A stretch of 64,000 bases of DNA from Planococcus sp. ISL-109 (GCF_018613655.1 NZ_JAGGPW010000006.1:55871-119870), one strand, 5' to 3'. Counted from the first letter of the stretch, positions 1-9,180 are shown. Notes: a model not told the origin generated them from the sequence alone. A program made the numbers and translations.

Positions 1-62
1 GCTTTTCTCGGAGTGGTTTTGTGGAATATCTACAGTGGAAATTTATTAGTTCAACTTATATG
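1..62. repeat. Partial copy of a dispersed TIR element
   Basis: These bases are the reverse complement, with one mismatch, of one end of the 193-bp element at 21731-21923. The left edge of the window cuts the copy. It stops 27 bp before the first gene, so the element lies directly upstream of that gene's ribosome-binding site. Confidence 0.85.
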
Positions 63-88
63 GCATATAACTTAAGGAGGCGAATTTT

Positions 89-793
89 TTGCAGAATGCC
101 AAAACTATGCAAAGTGAGATTGGAGGCTATGTTTCTACTGTTGTCCGAGAGCACTTCGGTAAAGGGCCTACTTCGGTCTTTGTCATTGTGAAACCGCCTT
201 TTGTCGTCGTCCATCTTCGCGGCTTTCTGAGCCCTACGGAAAAAATTCTGCTCAAGAAAAAAGAATACAAGCATGTGATGAAAATTCGCCAATTGTTGAT
301 TGAAGAACTGAAACCAGCCATTTGCGAAGCTTTCTCCCGCTCGTCTGGGCAAAAAGTGGAGGAAATATATGCAGATTGGCATCTCGAAAAGCAAACTGCG
401 ATGCTCGTCGGCGTGATGTCCGCGCCCGAAGCTGCATCCGATGTTGACTGGCTGTCTGAAGCAAAGCATGAAGCGCTTCGTGCAGAAGTTGTCGAAGCTA
501 GCCGAAAAGCCGAAAAAAAACCAGAAAGCACAAGGCTATTCTGGCTCAATGACCGAACATTGTTAATCGAACGGATCGGCTTTCTAGTCGAGATAGAGCG
601 CGAACTGATCCGCAGCGGCTTGATCGATGAGCTGAAGCAAGTGAAACGCCCTCTCGAAAAGCGTTTACTGCTGAAGGAAACCGTCTTTTTGGAATTGCTC
701 AATAGGGATATCCGTGAAGTTTTTCTCGACTGGGAATTCTCGATCGATAAAAGCTACATCCTCGTTTTGCTCGAACCGAAAAATCATTTTTAA
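89..793 (+). CDS. DUF2294 domain protein, tandem domains
   Basis: A 234-residue soluble protein that appears to hold two copies of a DUF2294-type domain, about residues 5-118 and 125-234. Each copy has a hydrophobic strand-rich start, a basic helix (LKKKE, LEKRLLLKE) and an ending of the type ADWHLEK / LDWEFSID. The function of DUF2294 is not established. The start is TTG at 89, chosen because AAGGAGG at 74-80 sits 8 nt upstream. The next in-frame ATG (107) is too far from it. The gene stands alone, with a terminator right after its stop and a mobile-element-like repeat just upstream. Confidence 0.75.
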   Translation: MQNAKTMQSEIGGYVSTVVREHFGKGPTSVFVIVKPPFVVVHLRGFLSPTEKILLKKKEYKHVMKIRQLLIEELKPAICEAFSRSSGQKVEEIYADWHLEKQTAMLVGVMSAPEAASDVDWLSEAKHEALRAEVVEASRKAEKKPESTRLFWLNDRTLLIERIGFLVEIERELIRSGLIDELKQVKRPLEKRLLLKETVFLELLNRDIREVFLDWEFSIDKSYILVLLEPKNHF

Positions 794-796
794 AAA

Positions 797-825
797 GATA
801 AAAGCCGCCAAGTGGGCGGCTTTTA
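797..825. terminator. Bidirectional terminator
   Basis: The hairpin AAAGCCGCC-aagt-GGCGGCTTT has A and T runs on its two sides. It separates the convergent DUF2294 gene and the small CxxC protein gene and can serve both. Confidence 0.85.
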
Positions 826-1026
826 TCAATATGATCCAACAGAAGATTGTGCAGTTTGGCAATGCGGGCAAAACCCATACTCATTTTGGCCCGCCAATCC
901 CTCTATATAACCTGAATCATCCGTGAACTCCCGTTCTTTCACGGGCGTTTGCAAAAAACCACAACGGTCACCTGCAAACTGGCTGTGATGGATTTGTTTC
1001 GTCCGATGATCTACAAAATAACCCAT
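826..1026 (-). CDS. Small CxxC protein, function unknown
   Basis: A 66-residue protein with no transmembrane segment. It has a single Cys at 22 and a CPHC pair near residue 53 that could bind metal or be redox active. I do not recognise the family. It is accepted as real because GGGAGGG lies 7-8 nt before the ATG, the stop abuts a strong bidirectional terminator, and the reading frame is clean. It faces the DUF2294 gene and is the last gene in its direction before that terminator. Confidence 0.6.
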   Translation of the reverse strand: MGYFVDHRTKQIHHSQFAGDRCGFLQTPVKEREFTDDSGYIEGLAGQNEYGFCPHCQTAQSSVGSY

Positions 1027-1042
1027 TTGGTTTCCCTCCCCG

Positions 1043-1092
1043 TAAAAAAGCCGAAAAGAGCCTTCCTTGATGAAAGGATTCTTTTCGGCTTT
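1043..1092 (-). terminator. Terminator of the topB unit
   Basis: A long inverted repeat (AAAGCCGAAAAGA...TCTTTTCGGCTTT) ends in T residues on the minus strand. It lies 100 bp past the stop of the small HMA-like gene. Confidence 0.85.
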
Positions 1093-1191
1093 GCCTCCGG
1101 CGCTATTGTCCGCGGCATTTGACCTGTTATTTATAATTTTTATTTACTCACTATCCTTATTTTACATGAACCCTCCCCTAAGGGCAAGGAT

Positions 1192-1398
1192 TCACTCGAT
1201 ATGAAATCCTGCCTTTTCAATAATCTGGATAATATGGCTTTCTTTGATTTTTGTTTCATCCAGCTCGATTTTGACTTCTCCATCTTCCACTACGACCAGC
1301 GCCCGTTCAACACCCGGCTCTTCCAGCAATAGCGCCTCCAGTTCAAAGATTGAACGCCCAGATTTCGCTTCTGTCACATAAATCGTCATTTTTCGCAT
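1192..1398 (-). CDS. HMA-like small protein lacking the CxxC metal site
   Basis: 68 residues with the beta-alpha-beta-beta-alpha-beta pattern of CopZ-type heavy-metal-associated domains: MTIYVTEAKSGR at the start, a PGVERALVVVEDGEVKIELDE centre, and IIEKAGFHIE at the end. The GMxCxxC loop is replaced by a segment with no cysteine (TEAKSGRSIF), so copper binding as in CopZ is unlikely. AAAGGAGGG stands 7 nt before the ATG. It begins 36 nt after topB and shares that gene's terminator, so the two are probably co-transcribed. What an HMA-like fold does beside a topoisomerase is unknown. Family assignment is by pattern only. Confidence 0.65.
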   Translation of the reverse strand: MRKMTIYVTEAKSGRSIFELEALLLEEPGVERALVVVEDGEVKIELDETKIKESHIIQIIEKAGFHIE

Positions 1399-1434
1399 AG
1401 TGAACCCTCCTTTTACGATATTTCCCAGGAAATA

Positions 1435-3543
1435 TCAAAATCGCATCTTCAGTTTGCCGTCTTCCAACTCCAAACTGGCATTGAACTTTTTGCCATTCTT
1501 TGAAACAAAGCCTTTGATGACCGGTGTTTTTCCTTTCACACATAAATATTCGATATGCTTGGCGGTCAGCCGTTTTTTCAAGAACACGGCCGGGAATGAT
1601 TGCTTGCAGCCGTTCGCATGTTCCGTACAGCCGTAAGCGCCTCTGCGGGAAACAATCGATCCTTTGCGGCAGCGCGGGCATAAAGCAATCGCTGTCCCTT
1701 GCAAAGCCGGCATTTGATCCGGCATGCCGTTATTCCGCAGTTGCTCCGGAACGTCCTGCAGCAGCTTCTCGATAAATTTGCCGATTGTCTCGAGGAAAAC
1801 TTCCGCCGATCCATCGCCGCGCCCGATTTTCTTCAAATAACTTTCCCATTTCGCCGTCATGGACGGGCTGGACAATAAATTCCCTTCAATCGCCTGGCAA
1901 AGCATGCGCCCTTTTTCGGTCACGGTAACGATGTTCTTCTTTACTTCGATATAATTATGGCGCTTGATCGTTTCGATGATATTGCTGCGTGTCGCTTCTG
2001 TTCCGAGCCCTTCGACTTCTTTCAGGATCTCGCTATCCGCCACGTCTTCCGCAAACTTCCCGCACGTTTTCATCATGGCGATCAGCTGGCCTTCCGTGTA
2101 CGGCTTCGGCGGGGTGGTCATGCCTTCGATGATGGCGATCGCTGCCGCCACGGTCTCCTGCAGTGCAAGTTCCGGAAGCGGCGGTTCCTGTGTCGCTTCC
2201 TTGGAAACCGGGAACAGCGATTTCCAACCTTTATCGAGTTCCGTGCGCCCGGTCGTATGGAACTCGAGCCCTTTAACATCAGTCACTACTTTCGTTTCTT
2301 CGTAGCGGTAATCACGGTGAAACATGCCCAAAGTCGTGCGCAGCACTTCTTCGTATAAATTCCGTTCGTCTGGCGGCAAAACTGCTATTCTGCGCGTGGT
2401 CGGCACACTTTTCGTCGGGATGATGGCGTAATGCTCCTGGACTTTCGAATTGTCGACAAAGCGCTTTTTAGGTGTTTTCGAGGCGATTGGAAATTCGGCG
2501 TCGATCAGCTTTTGATAGCTCTCGACTTGAGCCGCCAAATAACCGAACTCCGCTGTCGTGATATGCCGGGCATCAGTCCTCGGATAGCTGACGAGCTTTT
2601 TCTCGTACAGCTTTTGCATGACGGACAGCACTTTTTGCGGGCTGTATTTCCATTTCCGGTTCGCTGCAGCTTGCAGACTCGACAAGGAATGCAAAGGCTG
2701 CGGCAGTATCCGCTTTTCTGCAGTTTTGCGCTCTTTGACAAAACCTTCCGTTTTACTATCTGTCAAATGATGCTTGGCCAGCAGTTCTTCGGCTTTTTTG
2801 CGCTCTTTCGCCTTTAGCTTGGCTTTGCCTTTATAACTGCCCTTCGCTGCCTTGAATTTCCCTTCGATTTCATAGAAAGGCTCCGGCTTGAACGCCTCAA
2901 TTTCCTGTTGTCGCTGATAAATCAAAAACACAGTCGGCGTCTGCACCCGGCCAATCGCGAACACTTCCTGAATGCCACGCTCCTGAAGCAAAAGCGAATA
3001 CAAACGTGAACCGTTCATTCCGACGAGCCAGTCGCTGATTTGGCGCGCCCGTGCTTCTTCATACAGGCGCAGATCTTCTTTGTTATCACGCAGATTGCGG
3101 AAGCCTTCCCGCACTTCGTCCACTTCGAGTGAATTGATCCACAGCCTTAAAATCTTTTTGTTGCGCACACCCGTCTGCCGGTAGATGCTATAGAAAATAT
3201 TCGACCCTTCCCGGTCCACATCGCACGCATTGATGACCGTATCAGTTTCTTTAATTAATTTCTTGATGACGTTGAATTGCTTCGACTTGCCGCGCGCTAC
3301 TTGAAATTGGTATTCGACCGGCAAAATAGGCAGTGAGGCCAATGACCACTTATTCCATTTCGGGTCATATGCTTTCGGTTCTTTTAATTCCACAAGATGG
3401 CCGATGCCCCATGTAATGAACGCGCCTTCCGGAAAAATCGGATTCGGCGCCATTTCCATAAAGCCTTCCCGCTTCACCGTCTTGAACGCCTCGCCATATG
3501 CTTTTGCCTGGCTCGGCTTCTCGGCAACAATCACTGGTTTCAT
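1435..3543 (-). CDS. topB: DNA topoisomerase III
   Basis: A 702-residue type IA topoisomerase, which cuts one DNA strand, passes the other and decatenates DNA during replication and recombination. The Toprim domain is at 1-140 with EKPSQAKAYGEAF and DVDREG (108-113). The active-site tyrosine is Y320 in SYPRTD. The C-terminal part holds a single CxxC...C zinc-ribbon-like segment and a topoisomerase C-terminal repeat (KTPVIKGF..KNGKKFNASLELE). The ATG at 3543 (MKPVIVAEKPSQ) is preferred over an upstream in-frame start because GAGAGGAAGAG precedes it and a good promoter ends at 3575. The DVDREGSN sequence differs from the common DADREGE of cellular topo III. Confidence 0.95.
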   Translation of the reverse strand: MKPVIVAEKPSQAKAYGEAFKTVKREGFMEMAPNPIFPEGAFITWGIGHLVELKEPKAYDPKWNKWSLASLPILPVEYQFQVARGKSKQFNVIKKLIKETDTVINACDVDREGSNIFYSIYRQTGVRNKKILRLWINSLEVDEVREGFRNLRDNKEDLRLYEEARARQISDWLVGMNGSRLYSLLLQERGIQEVFAIGRVQTPTVFLIYQRQQEIEAFKPEPFYEIEGKFKAAKGSYKGKAKLKAKERKKAEELLAKHHLTDSKTEGFVKERKTAEKRILPQPLHSLSSLQAAANRKWKYSPQKVLSVMQKLYEKKLVSYPRTDARHITTAEFGYLAAQVESYQKLIDAEFPIASKTPKKRFVDNSKVQEHYAIIPTKSVPTTRRIAVLPPDERNLYEEVLRTTLGMFHRDYRYEETKVVTDVKGLEFHTTGRTELDKGWKSLFPVSKEATQEPPLPELALQETVAAAIAIIEGMTTPPKPYTEGQLIAMMKTCGKFAEDVADSEILKEVEGLGTEATRSNIIETIKRHNYIEVKKNIVTVTEKGRMLCQAIEGNLLSSPSMTAKWESYLKKIGRGDGSAEVFLETIGKFIEKLLQDVPEQLRNNGMPDQMPALQGTAIALCPRCRKGSIVSRRGAYGCTEHANGCKQSFPAVFLKKRLTAKHIEYLCVKGKTPVIKGFVSKNGKKFNASLELEDGKLKMRF

Positions 3544-3574
3544 ACAGCTCTTCCTCTCCCATACTCTTTGTTTC

Positions 3575-3602
3575 ATTGTACTCTTTCCGAAAAAAAATCC
3601 AA
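3575..3602 (-). promoter_or_regulatory. Sigma-A promoter of topB
   Basis: On the minus strand TTGGAT (-35) and TACAAT (-10) are separated by 16 bp. The predicted start of transcription lies about 25 nt before the chosen topB ATG. Confidence 0.6.
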
Positions 3603-4097
3603 ATGAAAAACCGCTTTTGTGGAAATTTAAAATGGGTGTGTGGGAATGGGGAGTTGTTCGTTTTTAGGGGCACCGTAATATTTGCCCGCTTTCGGGGAAA
3701 CTCTTCCTTATTGCTGTAGAACTGTGGTAATGAGCGGAAATTATTGTGCAGAAGTGTTTCACTGGTTGTTCCCGCATCGCGAATGGATTCGCCGCCTCGC
3801 TTTGTGTTGAGCTCCCGCAATAATCCAGAAAGAGCATCTGTCTTATTGCTTCGCTTCACCCGTGAGCGCGAGGGGCTTTTATATTTCGTTGATTGGGTGA
3901 GTACGGTGTACCTGCTTCTGTACGGATTATCCACCTTTGGATACGTCGCTTAGTTAAGGTGTTGAGTGCCGGAAATGACTTTTCACTTTTTAGAAATTCG
4001 GAAAATAAAATACCGGCTTAATCTAACTAAATGGATTCCCTATTTCATCACTTACTGATATAAGAAGATGACAAATTTCAGTTTCACTCTAAATTTA
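3603..4097. other. Intergenic stretch without a recognised gene
   Basis: About 500 bp between the topB promoter and an intergenic repeat. Short open frames exist on both strands, but none has a ribosome-binding site or a recognisable product. No tRNA, riboswitch or clear hairpin was seen. It may be decayed coding sequence. Confidence 0.5.
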
Positions 4098-4215
4098 GGG
4101 ACGGAGCGCAAGGGTTCCCCTGAAGCGTAGTCCTGTCTAGAATTAAAATGCAACTTGTCAACTCCATGACCCGCATACTGCGGGCCCCAAGCGTGCCCCT
4201 AGAGCTCAATCTCAC
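4098..4215 (+). repeat. Intergenic repeat, copy 1
   Basis: Starts with GACGGAGCGCAAGGG and ends with GCCCCTAGAGCTCAATCTCA. The same ends bound the copy at 52100-52210 in the same orientation, while the centres differ. Similar GGAGCGGAAGG...CCTGGAGCGGAAATC elements are, as I recall, scattered through Bacillaceae genomes. Confidence 0.6.
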
Positions 4216-4285
4216 CACGCAAGCTTTTAGACACCGCTCATCTCCTATGCCACGCTTTCTCCATACCCTATATACACCTTTCAGC

Positions 4286-4318
4286 AAAAAAAAGCCCCCA
4301 GCAATAGCCGGAAGCTTT
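4286..4318 (-). terminator. Terminator of the tauE-like gene
   Basis: On the minus strand AGCTTCCGG-ctattg-CTGGGGGCT is followed by TTTTTTT. The stem contains G-U pairs. Confidence 0.65.
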
Positions 4319-4324
4319 TCAGTC

Positions 4325-5101
4325 TTATAAAATATCCAACCAGATTTTGATTGCTGTCCCTAGAATCAACAGCGACAAAATCCATTGCAATACTTTTGTA
4401 TTCGCTTTTTGTCCAATTTTCGCGCCAATCGGAGCGGCTATGATACTTGCCACAATCATCACTGCAGCAGGCCCATATATAATCTGGTCGGTCGCGATTT
4501 TCCCAATGGTTGCACCAATCGACGAAATGAACGTGATCGCAAGCGAAGTCGCAATCGTCATACGCGTCGGGATCTTCAAGACGACCAACATAATCGGCAC
4601 CAGAATAAATGCTCCTGCTGCCCCGACAATCCCCGCGGCAATCCCGACAACAAACGCAAGCCCTGCGGCAAGCCATTTATTGAAAGTAACCTGATCTGCT
4701 GGAATATCGTCCAACCCTTTTTTCGGTATGAACATCATAATGACGGCAATTGTCGCTAGAACCGCATAAACGATATTAATGGCCGATTCAGACAATAGCG
4801 TGGAACCAAAACCGCCGATGAAACTGCCGACAAGGATAGCACCGCCCATATAGACGATCAACGCTTTATTTAAATAACCGCTGCCCCGGTATGCCCAAAC
4901 GCCCGCAATCGTGGCGAAAAACACTTGGATCGCACTGATTCCCGATACTTCGTGGGCTGAAAATGCTGTATATCCCAACATGACCGGAATGTATAGCAAC
5001 ATCGGATACTTGATAATGGAGCCGCCAATTCCGACCATCCCTGAAATGAAGGAGCCGATAAAGCCGATCAAGAAAATAACAATCATAAAATCAATACTCA
5101 T
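4325..5101 (-). CDS. TauE/SafE family membrane exporter
   Basis: 258 residues, nearly all hydrophobic, with seven to eight transmembrane helices and the two-fold repeat of the TauE/SafE family. The glycine-rich signature [12 protein letters not shown] at residues 24-35 is echoed by [13 protein letters not shown] near 160-172. Members export sulfite, sulfoacetate or other organosulfur anions, and a tauE gene belongs to the staphylococcal cst persulfide operon. A CstR-type operator on this gene's -10 box (5165-5183) supports the same role here. It has its own promoter, lying past the terminator of the carbonic anhydrase gene. The substrate is inferred from context. Confidence 0.85.
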   Translation of the reverse strand: MSIDFMIVIFLIGFIGSFISGMVGIGGSIIKYPMLLYIPVMLGYTAFSAHEVSGISAIQVFFATIAGVWAYRGSGYLNKALIVYMGGAILVGSFIGGFGSTLLSESAINIVYAVLATIAVIMMFIPKKGLDDIPADQVTFNKWLAAGLAFVVGIAAGIVGAAGAFILVPIMLVVLKIPTRMTIATSLAITFISSIGATIGKIATDQIIYGPAAVMIVASIIAAPIGAKIGQKANTKVLQWILSLLILGTAIKIWLDIL

Positions 5102-5164
5102 AAAAACTCACCTTTCTGGAAAAACACTTACGCCTTTCCATGCCTCTATTTACTGTCACTTCCC

Positions 5165-5183
5165 ATTATACCCCCTGGGGTAA
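5165..5183 (-). promoter_or_regulatory. CstR-type operator on the tauE -10 box
   Basis: The sequence ATACCCCCTGGGGTA fits ATACCC-N4-GGGTAT with one end base changed. It overlaps TATAAT (5165-5170 on the minus strand), the likely -10 element. The -35 is weak. Confidence 0.75.
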
Positions 5184-5260
5184 AAAAGAAAAGGAGTTTT
5201 GCTCAAAATATGGAAACTTTACATTCCTGCAATCTTTTTGGAACAATCGTAAAAATTGAC

Positions 5261-5293
5261 AAAAAAATCAGCCGCTCAATAAGCAGCTGATTT
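5261..5293 (-). terminator. Terminator after carbonic anhydrase
   Basis: AAATCAGCTGC-ttattga-GCGGCTGATTT is followed by TTTT on the minus strand. It separates the SulP/carbonic anhydrase unit from tauE. Confidence 0.8.
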
Positions 5294-5321
5294 CTATAGC
5301 AGACTTGAAGTTACGCCGCTT

Positions 5322-5882
5322 TTAACTTTCCGGATACACTTGTTCCAATTCGCCGCTTTCAACGTGAAAGACGAAAGCGGTTACTTCTGTTTCCTGACCG
5401 TATTTTTTATAGATGGGATGCTGCAATAGTTTCTCCACTTGCTTAAGCACGTTGATTTTCGCCAGTTCATCCAAATCCGGATTTTCTTTAGCTTTTTTTT
5501 CGGGTAACCCTTTCCTGATATGGGCAAGCCATTTTTGCAGTTCCGGTTCCCTATTCTCTTCCCAAGCAGCCTTCACACCACCACAGCCAGTATGGCCTTT
5601 CACGATGATCTGCTTAACGCCCAAATGCTCCAGCGCGAAATAAAGGCTGGCTGCAAAGCTTTCGTCTTCCTCGACTACTTGATTCGCGATATTACGGTGA
5701 ATGAACATCTGGCCGAGCGGCATTTGGGTGATGATCGAAGGACTGACTCTCGAATCACTGCAAGATAACAGGAAATATTCAGGAGATTGTCCTTTTTTCA
5801 ATTCGTCGAAATAAGACGGGTCTTGTTTTTTGATCTTCTGGATAAAATCTTCATTCAACTTTTTCAGTTCGGTGTTCTTCAC
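5322..5882 (-). CDS. Beta-class carbonic anhydrase
   Basis: A 186-residue cytoplasmic zinc enzyme interconverting CO2 and bicarbonate. Zinc ligands and active-site residues are visible as CSDSR (C41, D43, R45) and HTGC (H97, C100). The start is GTG at 5882, overlapping the TGA of the SulP gene, which implies translational coupling. Pairing of a SulP transporter with a carbonic anhydrase recurs in bacteria and points to bicarbonate handling. The length is usual for the family. Confidence 0.93.
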   Translation of the reverse strand: MKNTELKKLNEDFIQKIKKQDPSYFDELKKGQSPEYFLLSCSDSRVSPSIITQMPLGQMFIHRNIANQVVEEDESFAASLYFALEHLGVKQIIVKGHTGCGGVKAAWEENREPELQKWLAHIRKGLPEKKAKENPDLDELAKINVLKQVEKLLQHPIYKKYGQETEVTAFVFHVESGELEQVYPES

Positions 5883-7558
5883 TTCTGTGCCTCCTCCCTA
5901 TTAATCGAAGCCAGCGCTTGTTCAATATTCATCGCATAGATTTTCTCCGGATATTTGGTATCCCAATCCGCACGTTTCAAAACATCGAGCACGGTGTTTT
6001 TAATTCCTGCGAAGATGATTTCCACTTTGCCTGTATGGCATTGTTCCATCAGCTCTTCTAGTGCATGAACCGCAACGGCATCGATCGAGTTGACGCTTGA
6101 GAAATCGAAGACGACCCATTTCGTTTCCGGCTTTTCGGCAACACGGGCACAAAGTTTGTCTTCGAGGAACGTCATATTGGCGAAATAAAGCGATGCATCT
6201 ACTCGGAAAATAAGCACTTCCGGATCGACTTCCGCTTCCGGATAACGCTTTGTGTTCCGGTAGACTTGCTGCTCCGGTAAATAGCCGAGTTCAGCGACAT
6301 GAGGATATGCACTGCGGCGGATAAAGACAATCAAGGAGAAAATCACGCCGATGATGATGCCTTGCTCGATTCCGATGAACAAGGTTGCAAGGAACGTCAG
6401 CATCCATGTCCAACCGTCCACTTTATTCACTTTGAAGAGGTTTTTCACTTCTTTCATATCGATCAAGCTATAGACAGCGACCATGATGATTGCCGCGAGT
6501 ACAGCATTCGGCAAATAATAGAATAAGCCGGTGAAGAACAGTAAGGTCAAGATGATCAGAAATGCTGTAATAATCGAAGCGAGCGGTGTCCGTGCGCCCG
6601 CCTGGTAGTTGACGGCAGAGCGTGAGAACCCTCCCGTTACAGGATAGCCTGCGAAAAAGGAACCGCCGACGTTTGCGAGCCCCAATCCGACCAGTTCACG
6701 GTCTGGATTGACTTTGTATTTTTCCTTTGCTGCAATTGCTTTTGCCATCGCGATCGATTCCATATAACCGATGAACGAAATCGTTAAAGCGATCGGCAAT
6801 AAAGCGATGATAGCATCCAATTGCATTGCAGGAAGTGATATCGACGGCAAGCCGGACGGCACTTCCCCGACAATTTTAACGCCGAAGTCCTGCAAGTTGA
6901 AAAGGTAAACCGCTAGAATACTGAAGACGACAACAAAAAGCGGTCCTGGTATTTTCTTGACGTATTTCTTCATGACAATCAGCATTGCGATACTGCCGAG
7001 ACCGATTACAAGCGTAACAGGATTTATTTCAGCTGCGCGCCGGACAGTTTCCGCAAGAATAAGGAAAACATTTTTGTCCGCTTCGAGACTGACCCCGATC
7101 AATTGCTTTAGCTGGCTCAGGCCAATGATGATGGCAGCAGCCGAAGTAAAGCCGCTGATGACTCCATGAGACAGGAAGTTGACGATAAATCCGAGTTTGA
7201 AGACACCCAACAGGAATTGGATGACCCCAATCATGAGCATCAGTAATAAAACGAGTGAGATATATTCATCTGTGCCGGGCTCCGCTAAAAGCGAGACACC
7301 CGATAGCACAAGTAAAGACACCATTGCGACCGGTCCGACAGCAAGTTGCTTGGACGTCCCGAAAAGTGCGTAGATAATCAGCGGGATGGTCGAAGCATAA
7401 AGGCCGATGACCGGCGGCAATCCGGCAAGCATGGCATACGCCATACCCTGTGGGATGAGCATGATCGCCACGATCAAACCCGCGTTGATATCCCCGCTCA
7501 AATCGGACTTCTTATAGCTTCCCATCCACTCAAGAGCCGGAATCCATTTTTTCAACAC
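5879..7558 (-). CDS. SulP family anion transporter with STAS domain
   Basis: 559 residues. The N-terminal two thirds is a SLC26/SulP membrane domain, with the signature near residues 25-55 (LSGDINAGLIVAIMLIPQGMAYA) followed by many helices. The last 120 residues form a cytoplasmic STAS domain (WVVFDFSSVNSIDAVAVHALEEL). Family members carry sulfate, bicarbonate or dicarboxylates. Coupling to a carbonic anhydrase favours bicarbonate, though the sulfur genes around it leave sulfate possible. The start is GTG at 7558, 8 nt after AAAGGAGG. Upstream extension of the frame lacks an initiation site. Confidence 0.88.
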   Translation of the reverse strand: MLKKWIPALEWMGSYKKSDLSGDINAGLIVAIMLIPQGMAYAMLAGLPPVIGLYASTIPLIIYALFGTSKQLAVGPVAMVSLLVLSGVSLLAEPGTDEYISLVLLLMLMIGVIQFLLGVFKLGFIVNFLSHGVISGFTSAAAIIIGLSQLKQLIGVSLEADKNVFLILAETVRRAAEINPVTLVIGLGSIAMLIVMKKYVKKIPGPLFVVVFSILAVYLFNLQDFGVKIVGEVPSGLPSISLPAMQLDAIIALLPIALTISFIGYMESIAMAKAIAAKEKYKVNPDRELVGLGLANVGGSFFAGYPVTGGFSRSAVNYQAGARTPLASIITAFLIILTLLFFTGLFYYLPNAVLAAIIMVAVYSLIDMKEVKNLFKVNKVDGWTWMLTFLATLFIGIEQGIIIGVIFSLIVFIRRSAYPHVAELGYLPEQQVYRNTKRYPEAEVDPEVLIFRVDASLYFANMTFLEDKLCARVAEKPETKWVVFDFSSVNSIDAVAVHALEELMEQCHTGKVEIIFAGIKNTVLDVLKRADWDTKYPEKIYAMNIEQALASINREEAQK

Positions 7559-7721
7559 ATTGCTTCCTCCTTTTAACAGAACATCTATTTTGTGAAAGTG
7601 TATGTGATAACAGGATTTCGGCAAAAGCTTGCCGCCAGGTCCAGAAAGAACAACCGCTATCTCCCATCATCGCTCCAATCATCCACCTGCCACTCTTTTG
7701 CAAGTGAAAAAAGGTAAAAAG

Positions 7722-7745
7722 AAAAGGACATCAATCGATGCCCTT
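7722..7745 (-). terminator. Terminator of the cst-like operon
   Basis: GGGCATC-gatt-GATGTCC is followed by TTTTCTTTTT on the minus strand, just past the tusA stop. It makes SulP a separate unit. Confidence 0.8.
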
Positions 7746-7751
7746 CACTCT

Positions 7752-7979
7752 TCAGCCCTTTTGGATCCAGAACTTCAGCACGTCGCCGTCGACTTGCTGT
7801 TCCAAGAGTTCATGGCCGCCTGATTTTGCCCACGCAGTTAAGTCTGCTGCAGCACCTTTATCAGTTGCTTGGATTTCCAATACTTGCCCGGACTCCAAAG
7901 CTTTCATTTCTTTTCTTGTTTTTACGATCGGCATTGGGCAAGCCAAGCCTTTTGCGTCTAATACTTTATCTGCGTTCAT
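7752..7979 (-). CDS. TusA-like sulfur carrier
   Basis: A 75-residue SirA/TusA-family protein with the CPMP motif near residue 14 (LACPMPIVKTRKEM), whose cysteine carries a persulfide. It is nearly identical in pattern to the TusA half of the fusion encoded at 9649-10212, including QATDKG and AWAKS.GHE. It is the last gene of the unit starting at the DsrE2-like gene. The ATG at 7979 is preferred over TTG one codon upstream. The probable role is to pass sulfane sulfur between the rhodaneses and DsrE proteins of this region. Confidence 0.9.
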   Translation of the reverse strand: MNADKVLDAKGLACPMPIVKTRKEMKALESGQVLEIQATDKGAAADLTAWAKSGGHELLEQQVDGDVLKFWIQKG

Positions 7980-8036
7980 CAAAATCTCTCCTTTAGAATA
8001 TGGTTTTTTTCTTCATCAATCAGCTATAACTTGCGT

Positions 8037-9158
8037 TTAGCGTACGGCACAGCGGTTTGGGCCGATTTCCATTTCGCGCTGCATTTCTTCTTCTGGTGTG
8101 ATTTTGCCCATATTGGTCTTGCGGATATCCTGATAAGCGTTCGGCTGCGGTGGTAAGTTCTTCGTTACCATATCGCGGAACTCCTGCTCATTTTCGATAT
8201 TCAAGCCATGGTTCTCTTTAAACAACTCGCCCAATTTTTTCGCGACGCTGCCGTCTTCGTTCAATTCCTCCATAATCATGAAGTGAGCCGGAAGAACGAC
8301 CAATTCGTTTGCAAGCGCCTTGTAGCGGCTGTAAAGCGATTCGCGCAAATCGCCGACCCAGTCATCTGCAAGTCCGGCAAGGTCTGGACGGCCGATCGAG
8401 TCGATGAATAGAATATCGCCTGTCATCAAATACTGATCATCCACGATGAATGAAGTCGAGCCGATTGTGTGTCCTGGTGAGTAAAGTGCCTCGACTGTTG
8501 AGCTGCCGAATGCTGCCTTAAAGCCGCCTTCAAGCGGTGTGAAATCGAAGATCACTTCTTCTGCATCAGCTGGCGGCAAGTAATACGTTGCGCCTGTTGC
8601 TTCCGCGATTTTGCGGCCGCCTGAAATATGGTCGGCGTGAAGGTGAGAGTCGAATACATGCTTAATTTCTGCACCTTTTTCCTGCGCGAAGTTCAAGAAG
8701 ACATCCGTCATGCGAGTCGCGTCAATAATTGCCGCTTCCCCGCCGGAAATTGCCATGTAAGACAAGCAGCCTTTGCCGATGCGGACAAACTGGAAAAGTT
8801 CTCCGCCGTCTTTTAGGTCGCCGACTTTCACCGGCTCCAAGTGCTCGCTCCATGCTTTCATGCCGCCTGCCAGGTAAGCCGTTTCTACACCTTCATCTGC
8901 AAGCATATCTGCGACCATGATGGAAGATCCTTCTTTGGCGCAGACGACCAAAATATCGCGGTCTTTCGGCATTTGATCGATGACTTCTTCAACGCCGTCC
9001 AATAAATCGAAATACGGGATGTTCAAATACTGGATATTGCCGCCTTCGATTTTCCAATCGGCGAACGCGTCACCGTTGCGGACGTCGAGGATGAACAATG
9101 GCTCGTTATCAATTACTTTGCGGGCCACTTGCGCAGCCGTCATTGGTTTTGCTGACAT
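8037..9158 (-). CDS. Rhodanese-MBL persulfide dioxygenase (CstB-like), copy 1
   Basis: 373 residues. An N-terminal rhodanese domain (about 5-112, catalytic C73 in CAKEGSS) is followed by a metallo-beta-lactamase domain (about 120-340). The iron ligand motif HLHADH is at 172-177, with later PGHTIGS and TGDILF motifs. The C-terminal tail GPNRCAV is shared with copy 2 at 12033-13151. The ETHE1/CstB family oxidises glutathione, bacillithiol or CoA persulfides to sulfite or thiosulfate. As I recall, S. aureus CstB has the MBL domain first, so the order is reversed here. It sits between tusA and a dsrE gene. Confidence 0.88.
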   Translation of the reverse strand: MSAKPMTAAQVARKVIDNEPLFILDVRNGDAFADWKIEGGNIQYLNIPYFDLLDGVEEVIDQMPKDRDILVVCAKEGSSIMVADMLADEGVETAYLAGGMKAWSEHLEPVKVGDLKDGGELFQFVRIGKGCLSYMAISGGEAAIIDATRMTDVFLNFAQEKGAEIKHVFDSHLHADHISGGRKIAEATGATYYLPPADAEEVIFDFTPLEGGFKAAFGSSTVEALYSPGHTIGSTSFIVDDQYLMTGDILFIDSIGRPDLAGLADDWVGDLRESLYSRYKALANELVVLPAHFMIMEELNEDGSVAKKLGELFKENHGLNIENEQEFRDMVTKNLPPQPNAYQDIRKTNMGKITPEEEMQREMEIGPNRCAVR

Positions 9159-9166
9159 ATATTAAT

Positions 9167-9180
9167 TACCCCCTGGAGTA
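9167..9180 (-). promoter_or_regulatory. Possible degenerate CstR site over an SD
   Basis: TACCCCCTGGAGTA resembles the CstR operator with one imperfect half. On the minus strand the same bases give AGGGGG, the ribosome-binding site of the CstB-like gene 10 nt downstream. It may therefore be only a strong SD. Confidence 0.3.

Noticed and set aside
127-702. A 191-codon minus-strand frame inside the DUF2294 gene
   Set aside because: It is a shadow of the real gene, with serine- and arginine-rich composition and no ribosome-binding site.
3365-3934. A 189-codon open frame on the minus strand overlapping the topB start
   Set aside because: It overlaps topB in another frame, lacks a ribosome-binding site, and its composition (many R, S, T, N) does not resemble a folded protein. 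topB has a good promoter and start in the same place.
9167-9180. A confident CstR operator upstream of CstB copy 1
   Set aside because: One half-site is degenerate and the same bases form the ribosome-binding site, so it was listed only as a low-confidence candidate.
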